A model generated the notes under the pieces. It was not told where the DNA came from and made no database searches. It saw only the letters and a list, made by a program, of their open reading frames with translations. Position numbers and translations under genes: made by a program. Shown here one piece after another: positions 9,902-21,720 of a stretch of DNA of 64,000 bases; within the stretch, counting starts at the first letter, position 1, and each line of letters starts with the position of its first letter. Source of the stretch: Acanthochromis polyacanthus (taxonomy: Eukaryota; Chordata; Actinopteri; Pomacentridae); the NCBI RefSeq assembly GCF_021347895.1, contig NC_067121.1:15201962-15265961 (forward strand), written 5' to 3'.

Positions 9902-12900
9902 ATGCAGAAATCAACGAGATCAAAGAAGCAGCAAGAGACAATGGACAGTGCAAGAGAACAGGCACCAGAGGCGCTAGAACGACAAGGGGCAGCTAGTGAG
10001 CAATCTACTGAGCCACATGACCTAAATGAGCTTTCAAACCTGTTAAAAGGCCTAATGCAACAGCAAGCTGAACGAGACAGAAAATGGGAGCAGGACAGAC
10101 AACGCCAGGAAGACCGCTGGAGAAGAGTCCAGCACCAGTTCACCCAGCTCCAGATGGAGGTACAGTCAGAACACCAGGAATACCAGAGGCTGTTGGAAGG
10201 TGCAGCAGCTGGATCTGGAAGTTTTCGATCTAGTGCAGAGCAGCCTGCAGAGCAGCCCGCAGACCAGCGTGTTCGGCAGGGACAAGATTCCTTGGACACA
10301 TCTTCAGCAGACCATTCTTCTAATCCAGTACGGGTCCCTGGGTGGAAAGGTCCGAAAATGCAGCCGTATCAGGAGGAAGAAGACATTGAGCATTATCTTA
10401 CAACTTTTGAAAGGATTGCTACAGCATGCCAATGGCCAAGGGAGGAGTGGGCACTTCATCTGGCTCCACTACTCAATGGTAAGGCACATGCGGCATATGT
10501 AGCTATGGACATCGATGAGACTATGAACTATGTAATGGTGAAGAAAGCCATCCTTGAAAAATATGAAATAAGCACAGAGACTTATAGATTAAGGTTCCGT
10601 TCTACTACAAGAGAGGAGGAAGAGACCCCCAGAGAGCTACAAACACGCCTGAAAGACCTGTATGACAAGTGGATGGTGCCAAGACAAAAAACAAAGGAGC
10701 AAATTGGAGATGCTATTGTGATGGAGCAGTTTTTGAGAGTCCTGAGTCCAGATCTTCGCACCTGGGTTAAAGAGCGTAACCCAAGTTCTTCGAGGAAAGC
10801 AGCAGAGATGGCTGAAGCATTTCTTGCGGCCCGGCGCCCACTAAAGAGTTACATCCCTCCTCGAACAACTCCTGTTCTTGTGTCAGTGAGTAAGACTGTG
10901 GGAGGGAATGGGCAAAGATTCAGAAACTTAAAACAGGGTTCCCCAAGTACAACTAGCAGTCGAGTGAGGGAATTTAAACAGAGAGGACCCCTATTGTGTC
11001 ATTCCTGTGGTCAATCGGGTCACTTCAAAGCAGACTGTCCGGAGCAGTCAATTAGTAAAACATATTTGTGCTGCTCAGTGGAGTCTGTGAATTATCAGGG
11101 AGATGGAATGGAGAGTCTGACATCCCCTACGGCTCACGAGCGCACTATGTGTGTTTTTATTGGGGAAAAGCCTTGTGTTGCTCTGTTAGATTCAGGTAGT
11201 AGCCGTACTCTTGTCAGGCAGGATTGTCTCCCTAGAGATTTCACATGCAGTGGTAAAATGAAGGTTTGGTGTGTTCACGGTGATAGTGTAGACTACCCCT
11301 TAGCTAATGTTAATATTACAGTGGAGGGTCAGCAGTATTTACTGTCAGTGGGAGTAATGAGCAAACTTCCTTACCAAGTGGTGTTAGGCTGGGACCTTCC
11401 CATCCTTCGAGAGTTGATTTCAAAGGGTGAGGAAAAGGATATCTGTGTTCCATGTGGGGCTATGATGGCAGTCACCAGGTCTAGACACAGGGAGCACCAA
11501 GGAGAGCCAGGTCTAGACTGGAATGAGTTACCATTTGCAGGCTGTGATGTTCCTGAGGTTGAGGGAGCCCGACAGTTTTGTGCAAAGAAGAGCAGAGTAC
11601 AGAGGAGACAGGATAAAGTGAGGGGGACAAGGATCACTGAATTGGTTCCAGAACCAGACGGGGTTGACATAATGGTTGTTCCTAGTGATATAGTTCAGCT
11701 TCAAAGGCAGGACCCATCTTTGACACCCTTATTTGCAAAATGTGTCCCTAGTTCAATGGAGGTCACTGAGAAAGTCAGGGAGCTTTTTCTCTTAAAAGAT
11801 GACCAATTGTATCGCCGTAGTAAGGTGGGAGACCAGTTGGTTGTGCCCGAAAGGTTGAGGCCCATAGTCTTGCAGCTAGCACACTCTGTACCTTGGTCAG
11901 GTCATTTAGGACAATTCAAGACCTTTTCCAGAATGTTAACTCGTTTTTATTGGCCACAGCAATATGCTGACACAGTTCAGTTTTGTAAATCATGTCCTCA
12001 ATGCCAGTTGACAGCTCCTGGAAAGAAAAGTGACAGAGCTCCACTTATTAACATGCCAGTCATAGACACCCCCTTTTCTCGCATCGCCATGGATATTGTA
12101 GGCCCACTGGAGAGGAGTAGTGCAGGGCACAGGTATATTTTAGTAGTGTGTGACTATGCTACAAGATATCCTGAAGCGTTTCCCCTGAGAAAGGTTAAGG
12201 CCCGACAGATTGCAAACTGCCTGATACAAATGTTTTCGAGGGTTGGGATTCCCAAAGAAATCATCACTGATCAGGGTTCCAACTTCACGTCTAACCTTCT
12301 GAGGGACGTTTACAAGCTGCTGGGGATTAGAGGGGTCAAGACCAGTCCTTACCACCCACAGACAGATGGTCTTGTTGAACGCTTTAACAAAACTCTGAAG
12401 TCCATGCTGAGGAAGTTTGTGGAAGACTCAGGGGCTGACTGGGACCAATGGCTTCCATTTCTCCTCTTTGCATACAGAGAGGTGCCACAAGCATCGACTG
12501 GTTTCTCTCCATTTCAGCTTCTGTATGGTCATGCAGTACGGGGTCCACTGGATGTGCTGAAAGAGGCCTGGGAAGGACCAAAACCAGAAGAAAGGTGTAA
12601 TGTTCTCTCATATGTATTAAAGATGAGAGACAAGCTTGAGCAGTACCAAGAGTTGGCCAATAGACATTTAATCAGTGCGCAGCAGCGTCAAAAGCAGAAC
12701 TATGACAGAGTTGGTCGCCAGAGGATTTTCCAGGAAGGACAGAAAGTTCTACTTCTCCTCCCAACATCAGAGAGTAGTCTCCTAGCTAAGTGGCAGGGGC
12801 CCTATGTGATCAACAGGAAAGTAGGTCCAGTCACCTATGAACTCAACATGCCGGATCGTCGTAAGAAGTCTCAGGTTTTCCATGTGAATTTGTTGAAGGA

Positions 12901-14410
12901 ATGGCTGGATAAACCTGCATCAGCAACGCAGTTGTCGGCTCGCACTGTGGTTGAGGAGGAGGAACTACAGGAGCAGTTTTTTCCTGCAGCAGTTGAAGGA
13001 CATGCACTGCCTGATCTGAGTCATCTGTCTCCAGACCAACAGGAGGACCTAGAGGCCATCTTGCCTGTTGAGCTCTTTAGCACCAAGCCTGGTTGCACAA
13101 ACCTCATTCAACATGAGATACGTCTCCGTTGTCCCAACCAGCAACCCATCAGGGATACCACTTCCAGAGTTCCGGCAAAGCTGATGCCTGCTTTGAAGCA
13201 GGAGGTGGAGGACATGCTTGCCATGGGTGTGATTGAGCCATCCAGGAGTGAGTGGTGTAGTCCAGTCGTGTTGGTTCCCAAGAAAAATGACATAAGACAG
13301 AGATTTTGTGTTAATTTTTCTAAACTGAATGCTGTTTCCGCTTTTGATGCCTACCCTATGTCAAGAGTAGAGGATTTGATTGAGCGCTTAGGAAATGCTA
13401 AATATCTGACAACACTTGACCTTTGTAAAGGGTATTGGCAGGTGCCTCTGTCTGAGTCTTCGAAGGATTTGACAACATTTAGGGTCCCAAGTGGACTTTA
13501 TCATTTCAGAACAATGCCATTCGGACTGCATGGAGCTCCAGCTACATTTCAGCGGCTCGTGGATGAAGTGTTGAGAGGAGCTGATGGCTATGCTGCAGCC
13601 TATATTGATGACATCGTGGTGTTTAGTGAGACCTGGGAGGATCATATTCAACACCTCTCGGATGTCCTCCAACGGATCCTGAAAGCTGGACTTGTCATCA
13701 ACGCACGCAAATGTCACATCGCCAAGACAGAGGTGGAGTACCTAGGTTATGTCATTGGGGGTGGGAGCATTCGCCCTCAGGTGAGTAAGATTGAAGCCCT
13801 AGCTGCATATCCTCCTCCAACTACAAAGAAGAAGGTAAAATCATTCCTGGGTTTGGCCGGTTGGTACCGTCGTTTCATCCCCAATTTTTCTGCCAGATCA
13901 GCAGTACTCAGTGACTTGACCTGTAAATCCAGTCCCACCAAGATAAAATGGTCCCCACAATGTGATGCTGCTTTTGCTGACTTAAAAAACTGTTTATGTA
14001 ATGAGCTTGTGTTGCAGTGTCCAGATTTCACCCGTCCATTTACAGTGCAGACAGATGCTTCTGGAGTAGGACTTGGAGCTGTGTTACTGCAGGGTGAGGG
14101 AGAAGATCAAAGGCCAGTCCAGTACATAAGTCGCAAGCTCTTCCCGAGGGAAATGAGGTATTCTACCATTGAGAAAGAGGCCTTGGCAGTGAAATGGGCT
14201 CTGGACACACTGAAGTACTACCTAATGGGGGATGAATTTGTGTTGGAGACTGATCATCGGGCATTGCAGTGGATGAACAGAATGAGAGATTCCAATGCAA
14301 GAATTACGAGGTGGTATTTGTCCCTGCAGCCATTTTGTTTCAGGATTCAGTATAGACCAGGACACAAGAATGTTGTGGCGGACTTCCTGTCCCGTTCCTT
14401 TGAGGAGTGA
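9902..14410 (+). CDS. Gag-Pol polyprotein, Gmr1-like (protease-integrase-RT-RNase H)
   Basis: A single 1,502-codon frame encodes the whole retrotransposon polyprotein. In order: a glutamine/arginine-rich Gag with coiled-coil-like segments (1-350); a CCHC zinc knuckle CHSCGQSGHFKADC (about 367-380); an aspartic protease with LLDSGSSRTLV (about 428); an HHCC zinc-binding domain (about 660-700); a DDE integrase core with MDIVGP (about 730), ITDQGSNF (about 787) and LVERFNK (about 823); reverse transcriptase with YIDDIVVF (about 1234); and RNase H with TDASG (about 1382), EKEALA and ETDHRALQW. It ends in FLSRSFEE. Canonical gypsy Pol has integrase last. No frameshift separates Gag from Pol, so stoichiometry must be set another way. 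All catalytic motifs I looked for are present. Confidence 0.93.
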   Translation: MQKSTRSKKQQETMDSAREQAPEALERQGAASEQSTEPHDLNELSNLLKGLMQQQAERDRKWEQDRQRQEDRWRRVQHQFTQLQMEVQSEHQEYQRLLEGAAAGSGSFRSSAEQPAEQPADQRVRQGQDSLDTSSADHSSNPVRVPGWKGPKMQPYQEEEDIEHYLTTFERIATACQWPREEWALHLAPLLNGKAHAAYVAMDIDETMNYVMVKKAILEKYEISTETYRLRFRSTTREEEETPRELQTRLKDLYDKWMVPRQKTKEQIGDAIVMEQFLRVLSPDLRTWVKERNPSSSRKAAEMAEAFLAARRPLKSYIPPRTTPVLVSVSKTVGGNGQRFRNLKQGSPSTTSSRVREFKQRGPLLCHSCGQSGHFKADCPEQSISKTYLCCSVESVNYQGDGMESLTSPTAHERTMCVFIGEKPCVALLDSGSSRTLVRQDCLPRDFTCSGKMKVWCVHGDSVDYPLANVNITVEGQQYLLSVGVMSKLPYQVVLGWDLPILRELISKGEEKDICVPCGAMMAVTRSRHREHQGEPGLDWNELPFAGCDVPEVEGARQFCAKKSRVQRRQDKVRGTRITELVPEPDGVDIMVVPSDIVQLQRQDPSLTPLFAKCVPSSMEVTEKVRELFLLKDDQLYRRSKVGDQLVVPERLRPIVLQLAHSVPWSGHLGQFKTFSRMLTRFYWPQQYADTVQFCKSCPQCQLTAPGKKSDRAPLINMPVIDTPFSRIAMDIVGPLERSSAGHRYILVVCDYATRYPEAFPLRKVKARQIANCLIQMFSRVGIPKEIITDQGSNFTSNLLRDVYKLLGIRGVKTSPYHPQTDGLVERFNKTLKSMLRKFVEDSGADWDQWLPFLLFAYREVPQASTGFSPFQLLYGHAVRGPLDVLKEAWEGPKPEERCNVLSYVLKMRDKLEQYQELANRHLISAQQRQKQNYDRVGRQRIFQEGQKVLLLLPTSESSLLAKWQGPYVINRKVGPVTYELNMPDRRKKSQVFHVNLLKEWLDKPASATQLSARTVVEEEELQEQFFPAAVEGHALPDLSHLSPDQQEDLEAILPVELFSTKPGCTNLIQHEIRLRCPNQQPIRDTTSRVPAKLMPALKQEVEDMLAMGVIEPSRSEWCSPVVLVPKKNDIRQRFCVNFSKLNAVSAFDAYPMSRVEDLIERLGNAKYLTTLDLCKGYWQVPLSESSKDLTTFRVPSGLYHFRTMPFGLHGAPATFQRLVDEVLRGADGYAAAYIDDIVVFSETWEDHIQHLSDVLQRILKAGLVINARKCHIAKTEVEYLGYVIGGGSIRPQVSKIEALAAYPPPTTKKKVKSFLGLAGWYRRFIPNFSARSAVLSDLTCKSSPTKIKWSPQCDAAFADLKNCLCNELVLQCPDFTRPFTVQTDASGVGLGAVLLQGEGEDQRPVQYISRKLFPREMRYSTIEKEALAVKWALDTLKYYLMGDEFVLETDHRALQWMNRMRDSNARITRWYLSLQPFCFRIQYRPGHKNVVADFLSRSFEE

Positions 14411-14429
14411 CTACCTTAAGGGGGGGGAG

Positions 14430-15288
14430 TGTGACAAAGTGGGTGAGAACTGTCATTTCACCTCACCACTTGTCCCTTAAAACATTCACATTACACAACA
14501 CTAGCATCTTTTGTCTATTCTGTTTTAATTTAACCATGCCATTGTAACATTTTGGCACTTACTGTCCCGGGTTTGTTTGTGTTAATTGTTGCAGTTTACA
14601 TCCATGAGTTAAAGGAAAATGTACAGCCATTATTAGTTTCAGTTATCCTTTATTAAGTTACAGGTTAAATGTTGATGAATTGTTTGTTTCTTTGTTCATA
14701 CTTACCTTGTGTGTTCCTTTGTTCTGGTTCATCATGTGGAACTGGTGTTTGGAAGGAGGCCGGCCCACCACTTCCTGATTTTATAGTGTTGCTGATGTCA
14801 GAGTGACATCATTGGACCAGACCATGTGGAGGGTTTTCTTTTCTTTGGATTAATGTTTCTTTTGCTTTACAAAGCATCCAGCAGCAATGTTTTAACATCT
14901 ACCTGTGTAGATAATCATTTAAACATTCATAGAGGTTGGTAGTGTCTATGGTGATGGTGTTAAGCAAGTTGTTGTCAGCTAGGTCAAACAGTAGGTCACC
15001 ATGTTGTATTGTGGTAGAACCCAGGTGGATAGGTGTCAATTGAAAGCCCTATATAAGCAGTTAAGCTTTGCTGCCTCAATGTGAGTTTTTTTTTCTGTTG
15101 TGTAGCTACAAGAATTATTTTGAAGTTAATTTTCTTTGAGAATTATTTGTATTGTTTTGTAACTTTGATTGCACAAAAATGGAGAAGCACGGCATAATAA
15201 AATCTGCACCTCTTTGTCACTCAAAGAAGTCTGCTGAGTTTGTCTGCCTACCACCTTCCTTGACCATTCTGGCCAGGCAACCTTTACA
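14430..15288 (+). repeat. 3' LTR of the gypsy element
   Basis: It mirrors the 5' LTR but keeps CTATATAAGCAG (15049-15060), a good TATA box for U3 promoter activity. A polyadenylation-type AATAAA lies near 15197. It is followed directly by GTACC and then by the interrupted Tc1 element. Confidence 0.92.
15050..15056 (+). promoter_or_regulatory. TATA box in 3' LTR U3
   Basis: TATATAA sits at a position that aligns with GAGAGGT-type sequence in the 5' LTR. The flanking bases on both sides align well between LTRs, so the difference is local to the core promoter. Confidence 0.6.
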
Positions 15289-15299
15289 GTACCCATAAC

Positions 15300-16355
<1,056 letters not shown>

Positions 16356-16814
16356 TCACCAAACAGCAGGGTGACTACTTGTCTCCCTTTAAATAGGCAG
16401 ACTGACTGATTATGAGTTTGGAAACACCTGTGATGTCAATTAAATGACACACCTGAGTTAATCATGTCACTCTGGTCAAATAGTTTTCAATCTTTTATAG
16501 AGGTACCATCATTTTTGTCCAGGCCTGTTTCATTAGTTTGTTTTTTTAAATAATTATGTTAATCAACAATTCAAAAGTAATGGCTGTTTTTGATTATTTA
16601 ATTTTCAATAAATTTTTATTTATTGTTACTTTTGTGAGTTTCAAGTGATTTCAGTGAGAATTGTGGGTTTTTCCTTCTTTAACTGAGGGGTACCAACAAT
16701 TTTGTCCACGTGTGTAAGAGGCCATTTCATGTCATAAGCAGCACTGCACATGCCTAGAGTGGCGTCCTGCTTACATTCAAGCAGTAGCACAACTCAGACG
16801 TTGTCAAATCTCAC

Positions 16815-18222
16815 ATACTGCCTTAAACAAAAGAATTATGGGAAGCCACAACGGCACCCATCTTGGCACTGCTGGAAATTGGCATGAGTGAGAGAGATGT
16901 AGCGAAAAAAACTGAAGATCTTTTATCAGGCATTCCACAAAAATCCCTCTCCCGCCTCTACCTGGTCCAGAACGCAGCAGCTAGGTTTTTCGCTGGTTTT
17001 AACAGACGACATGACATTTCCCGTTCTTGTTTCCCTTCACTGGCTCTCTGTCCATTTTAGAATTGATTTTAAGATTTTACTGATCACTTTAAAAGCTTGC
17101 CAGGGCCTTGCCCATGGCTATATATTAGACATGCTAACCCCGTACGTCCCCTCGCTCAGCCTTAGATCCTTGGTTGGTCCAAAACCCTCCTAGCTGTTCC
17201 AAAGTCAAGGCTTAAATCCAGGGGTGACTGGGCCTTCTCCATCAGGGCTCTTCAGTCTTGTAACGACCTGCATGAGGAGATAAGGCTCGCCAAATCAGTA
17301 AATTCTTTAAAATCACTTCTTAAAACCCACTTTTATAGACTTGCCTTCCAGTAAAAGTTCTTTTTTATTTTACTTTTATCACTGTGTTTTATGTGTCAAA
17401 ACACCTTGTGAATGTTCTTCTGAAAGGTGCTATACAAGTAAAATAATAATTATTATTATTATAAAACTGAGTGGGCATTGTGGAGAAATATGACTTGTTC
17501 GGCAAACACAATTGGAAACGAACTTCTTGAAGCTGGTCTGAAATCACACAGGGGATGGAAGAAACCCTTCATCAACAAAAGGCAGAGAAAAGTCTGCTTA
17601 TTCTTTGCTGGAGCTCACACGGATTGGACTGTTGATGATTAGGCTAAGGTTCTCTTCAGTGATAAGTCCAATTTTCAGTTAATGCCCACTCCAGCCAACT
17701 TACTGGCTAGGAGGAAGCCTGGAGAAGCCTACAAACCAGACTGTCTTGCCTCTACAGTAAAACATGGGGGTGGATCAGTGACGATCTGTGGTTCTTGCAG
17801 TATGGGTGGAACAGGGCAAATACAATTGTGTGAAGGGCGAATGGATTAGGTCATGTGCAGCGCTACTCTTGAAAACAGTCTTCTTACATCAGCTGGAAAA
17901 CTCTTTCCTGCCTTGAATGACTGGATTTTGAAACAACAATGCCCCTTGCCGCACAGCAAGGCCAGTTAAAGCTTGAATGGAGAACCAGAACATTGGAACC
18001 ATGTCTTGGCCTGCTCAATCACCAGATTTAAATCAAATTGAAAACCTGTGGAAAATCATCAAGAGCCAAATGGAGAACCACAAGCCCCAAAACCAAGCAA
18101 ATTTGTTTGAATTTGTGCAGCAGGAATGGGCTGCTGTGACAGCAGAACAATGTCAGAAGCTGGTGGAGAGCTGCAGCCAAGACACATGCATCAGAAACAA
18201 TGGTTATGCAATCAAGCACTAA
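16815..18222 (+). pseudogene. Tc1-like transposase pseudogene, interrupted
   Basis: These are remains of the transposase of the outer Tc1 element. The start (16815-16915) reads MSERDVAKKT in a helix-turn-helix context; an L2-type LINE tail then interrupts until about 17462. The catalytic part follows with KVLFSDKSNFQL (first DDE region; Asp kept but neighbours changed), KHGGGSVTI and, in the open stretch 17977-18222, SWPAQSPDLNQIENLWK with the final Glu. In-frame stops (for example TAG in VDD-stop-AKVLF near 17640) and frameshifts make it non-functional. Confidence 0.85.
16930..17462 (+). mobile_element. 3' end of an L2/Maui-like LINE
   Basis: The sequence encodes the typical C-terminal RT tail of fish L2-like LINEs: RLYLVQNAAARFFAG, VSLHWLSVHFRIDFKILL and SLRSLVG, with frameshifts. 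It then has a short 3'UTR ending GGTGCTATACAAGTAAAATAATAATTATT, the family's terminal microsatellite. It is 5'-truncated as usual for target-primed insertion and interrupts the Tc1 pseudogene. Confidence 0.8.
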
Positions 18223-19360
18223 CTCCTGTGTGTGTCATTTGAGTAAAACAGACAGATAAGAAAACATGGAATGCCTAAAAGCACTGTTTTTGGTAGTACA
18301 ATGTCGGTAACACTTTCTATGAAGCCCACATTTATAATGCATTATAACAGCATCCATAATGCCTCATAACTAAACTTATAAGCAAACATAATGCTTCATG
18401 ATGCTTTATATCAACGGTCATAAAACATTATAATGTCATTTATAATGAATTATAATGACTTGTTCTGTGGATGCTCATGAATACTCATGAACACTACATC
18501 CATAATGCTTCATGAGGTATGAAGCCCTGACAATCACAATGCATTATGAGGGCATTCATAATGCTTCATAACTACACTCATAATGCTTTATGATGCACTA
18601 TATCAACAGTCATAAAACATTCTATCACTTATAATGAATTATAACAACTAGTTATATGGATGCTCTTGAGTACTTATGAACACCTATATTATGCTTCATG
18701 AGGGCACTTACAGTGCATTATAATGCACTCTTCACTGACTGCTCAGAATACATTATGATTACCTATACACACAACTCAAGTCAACTGTAGTGACAACTCA
18801 TAGTATGTAATAATAGACTATGAAGTATCATTAGTCATCATTGTATGCATTAAGTAAAGTGACATACATATGGATGGATTTATAATAATGCATAATTCAT
18901 CATAACGCTTCATTGTAGGGGCTAAGTAAAGTGTGATGCATTTGGATGCATTTATAAGAATATATGTTGCATCTTAAGTGATTAGTATGCAAAACATAAT
19001 ACAGTAAATGTGGGTTCTGTAGAAATGGAAACTCAAGGTATTCAAAATACATATTCAAAGTAAGAAAAAGACCAAATATATTTTTCCAGTTTATTCAGGG
19101 TGTCAAACAAACTAGCCACTATTATAAGAGATATAAAATACAAAATTTAACCGAGAAACGCCCTCCCCCCAGAGGGGCATTAAAGGACGTTTGCTTGGAG
19201 CAGCTTTTTAAAGTGCAACTTAACACTTACAGGTAAACAGTATACATATGTAAACACTTGGCCCTTAAGGGCACGATCACACTAAAGTATGTTTGCCAGC
19301 TGGGATATGACCATGCCCTAATAGTACAAACAAATAAATTTATTTACAAATACAAGTTTC

Positions 19361-19574
19361 AGACCTGCCAACCTTGGCAAAATATTTTGAGTACCACTTA
19401 ATCTCACACACGCAGGCACGCGCACGCACACACCTCGCGCTCATGTCGATAGGAAAAAAACTCTCGGTGCTTATTTCCCTGATATGACATCGTATTTTCA
19501 ACATGAAAGTAACGTTATTAACGGTACATATTTGCCAAAAGACCCACATGTACACTCACACGTGCACACATACA

Positions 19575-19657
<83 letters not shown>

Positions 19658-19990
19658 ACACATCATTTTACCGTTTTAACCGTCAGCTGCTGCGGGTGGG
19701 GGCACGGGGAACGGGGAGAGAGGCGGAGGGAGGCAGAGGACAGGAGAGAGTGGGCCAACAAGGGTTCGGCAGACTCGTTATTCTCCGCTACTCTATGATG
19801 ATTGGTTGAAATTGCACCACTACACTGCTGCATCGTGTTGTCAGGCATGAGTATTGCACGTCAACATTTCTAACAGCACTCACAGATGTCTGCAGCTTTT
19901 TGAGTAGTTTAATGAGGCGGAGCGTACCAGCGTATTTTGATGTCAAATTGCGTACCTGCTACGCAAAATGCGTACTGGTTGGCAGGTCTG
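19361..19990. mobile_element. MITE with CAGACCTGCCAAC ends and CA microsatellite
   Basis: The left end CAGACCTGCCAACC pairs with GGTTGGCAGGTCTG at the right end. AAGTTT precedes the left end and follows the right, giving at least a 6-bp duplication. The interior has a roughly 80-bp CA tract (19577-19651) and no transposase. It sits within the Merlin element. Confidence 0.7.
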
Positions 19991-20158
19991 AAGTTTATTC
20001 AGGGTACTCGAACAAACAAGCAACTATTTAAAAAGAGGTATAAAACAATACAAAGAACCTTTCATAAATCCATATCAACACTCATGAACATTAAATTTTC
20101 TAATATCATGAAAAAGGCACCCGAGAATGCCATTTCTATGCGATCTCCCAAGCCAGTA

Positions 20159-21230
20159 CTAACACTCAATTACTCTTAAATGCTCTTTTAACACCTTGGT
20201 CGTTCGATTGCCTCTATGACGCCAAACCTCACATTTAAATGTTTGCCAGGCCCTCTCTAAGTTTTGTGTATGAGCTCTGGTTACAGAATCTACAAAGTGT
20301 CTCTTGTGGCAGACAGTATGGTGATCATAACCTTCCTCTGATAGAGCTCGCCACTCATCGGTCACAATGCTGGATCCCCTCCTAATATGGCGCCGTATGA
20401 TGGGAAGAAGCTGCTCTTTGGAACGCTTTGCGAGGATCTTGAAAATGGGTCTCCTGGTGGTCTGCGCTACTTCCAGCATACCAAATACCCATTTTTTATT
20501 CCGTCTCCATGCTGGTCCCATTCTCCCCCGGTTGTACTGTCAAACATATTTTTTGTAGTTATCGGATTAATAGTTACATGCACAGGTAATGACATTTCCT
20601 TGAATAGCAACGCATGCGCACACACGTGTATCATAAAAATGCATCTTACCTTTCTTTTGTGTGAGAACTTGCTTTCGTCCAGCATAACAAAGCAATGACG
20701 GCCACCAACTTTCATTTGACCTTGAACTCAAAGTTTGCACACAGCACGATTGCAGACCTGCATGTAGGAAACAATGACAATTCAGTTAAGCTGCTTTGTT
20801 AAGGTGTATTACTATATTCACACATCCAGCCTCAACTATGGTACTCAAAAACTAACTGTAAAGCCATGGTAGGTTTTGACAAAATTTCAAATCATGCAGC
20901 CCATCAGCATGATTTGAAATTCTGTTCCTGTTAACAAAGGCTTCAGTCATAGTCCACTTCAGAAATTTAATTTGAGATGTTATTCTCCTTTTCATGTAAT
21001 ACAAATTCAATTTTGAATGGCCTGATTATGGCCCCTGCACATTTGATGCTGAATTTCCCTTCGGGGATGAATAAAGTGATTCTGATTCAAGTAGGTTAAA
21101 TAAAAGCAAATATGTGGTCTGTTTTTGTACTTTTCTCAGAGATGAAGCCATCTTGGTTAAGGTCCTGCTACTGCCTGTAACACCATCTTCAATAAGATCT
21201 GTCTGCTTCAGACGTAATCCTTGGGAGAAC
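20159..21230 (-). pseudogene. Merlin (IS1595/ISXO2-like) transposase, three exons, broken
   Basis: Exons 21131-21230, 20650-20757 and 20159-20536 join in phase with GT/AG borders. Exon one carries LRLKQTDLIEDG and GSSRTLTKM. Exon two carries the first catalytic Asp in VMLDESKFSHKRK. Exon three carries KKWVFGMLEV, SIVTDEWRALSEEGYDH (second Asp) and THTQNLE-like AHTQNLERAW (final Glu). These match the ISXO2-like transposase domain, the hallmark of Merlin elements. A TGA at codon 10 of exon two, before the catalytic Asp, kills the copy. N-terminal exons are not recognised upstream. Confidence 0.82.
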
Positions 21231-21509
21231 CTACAAAGAGATGAAAACAACTTCAAAACCACTTGCCCAATGGACAAAATATTCCATTAACAAAAGGTGG
21301 CTCATTGTTATTCTTATGAGTGAGCCACAGTGTCTCTTCATTTCAAATTCCTAGTGCAAGCATAGCTTCCCTGTAGTTCAATGAGAAACATTTAGTTATG
21401 AAGTAGGTAATTATTTGTTTCAAAGAACACAAATACCTTTGTAATATTGACAGAACTTGCTAAAATCTGTAGCTTTAGGAGTCCTTCATGATTCCATTTT
21501 AAACTTAAC

Positions 21510-21720
21510 CCACCTTGCCTCCAGTGCTCTTCACTGGGGTATGAATGCGTGTGAATGTTGGTGGTGGTCGGAGGGGCCGTAGGCGCGGATTGGCAGCCAC
21601 GCTTCCGTCCGCCCCAGAGTGAGAATGTGTGAGCATATGGTTGAATGGAAGCAATTGTTGTATAAGCGCTTTGAGTACTCTGATGAATAGTAAAGCACTA
21701 TATAAGAGCAAGCCCATTCA
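21510..21720. repeat. Dispersed retroposon 3'-end-like repeat
   Basis: The segment contains the familiar teleost string TATAAGCGCTTTGAGTACTC followed by AAAGCACTATATAAG, typical of LINE/SINE 3' ends. It interrupts the N-terminal side of the Merlin element. Family not assigned. Confidence 0.55.

Larger units (their letters stand above)
9007..15288 (+). mobile_element. Complete Gmr1-like Ty3/gypsy LTR retrotransposon
   Basis: Two LTRs (9007-9861, 855 bp; 14430-15288, 859 bp) starting TGTGAC and ending TTTACA bracket a single gag-pol frame. A 5-bp target duplication GTACC is visible at 9002-9006 and 15289-15293, inside the Tc1 element. A purine-rich tract (14419-14429, AAGGGGGGGAG type) precedes the 3' LTR. 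Integrase lies before reverse transcriptase, the order reported for the Gmr1-like group of deuterostome gypsy elements. The uninterrupted frame and near-identical LTRs imply recent insertion. Confidence 0.93.

Noticed and set aside
9790..10299. 169-codon minus-strand frame over the Gag start
   Set aside because: It is antisense to the clear gag-pol frame and Cys/Ser-rich by complement of Gln/Arg codons; a shadow.
18306..18725. Regularly repeated CATTATAATG units resembling a repeat-spacer array
   Set aside because: Unit spacing and spacers are irregular and the units are palindromic parts of Merlin terminal repeats; not CRISPR.
19484..19798. Plus-strand open frame of 104 codons with Thr-His repeats
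   Set aside because: Translation of a CA microsatellite within a MITE.
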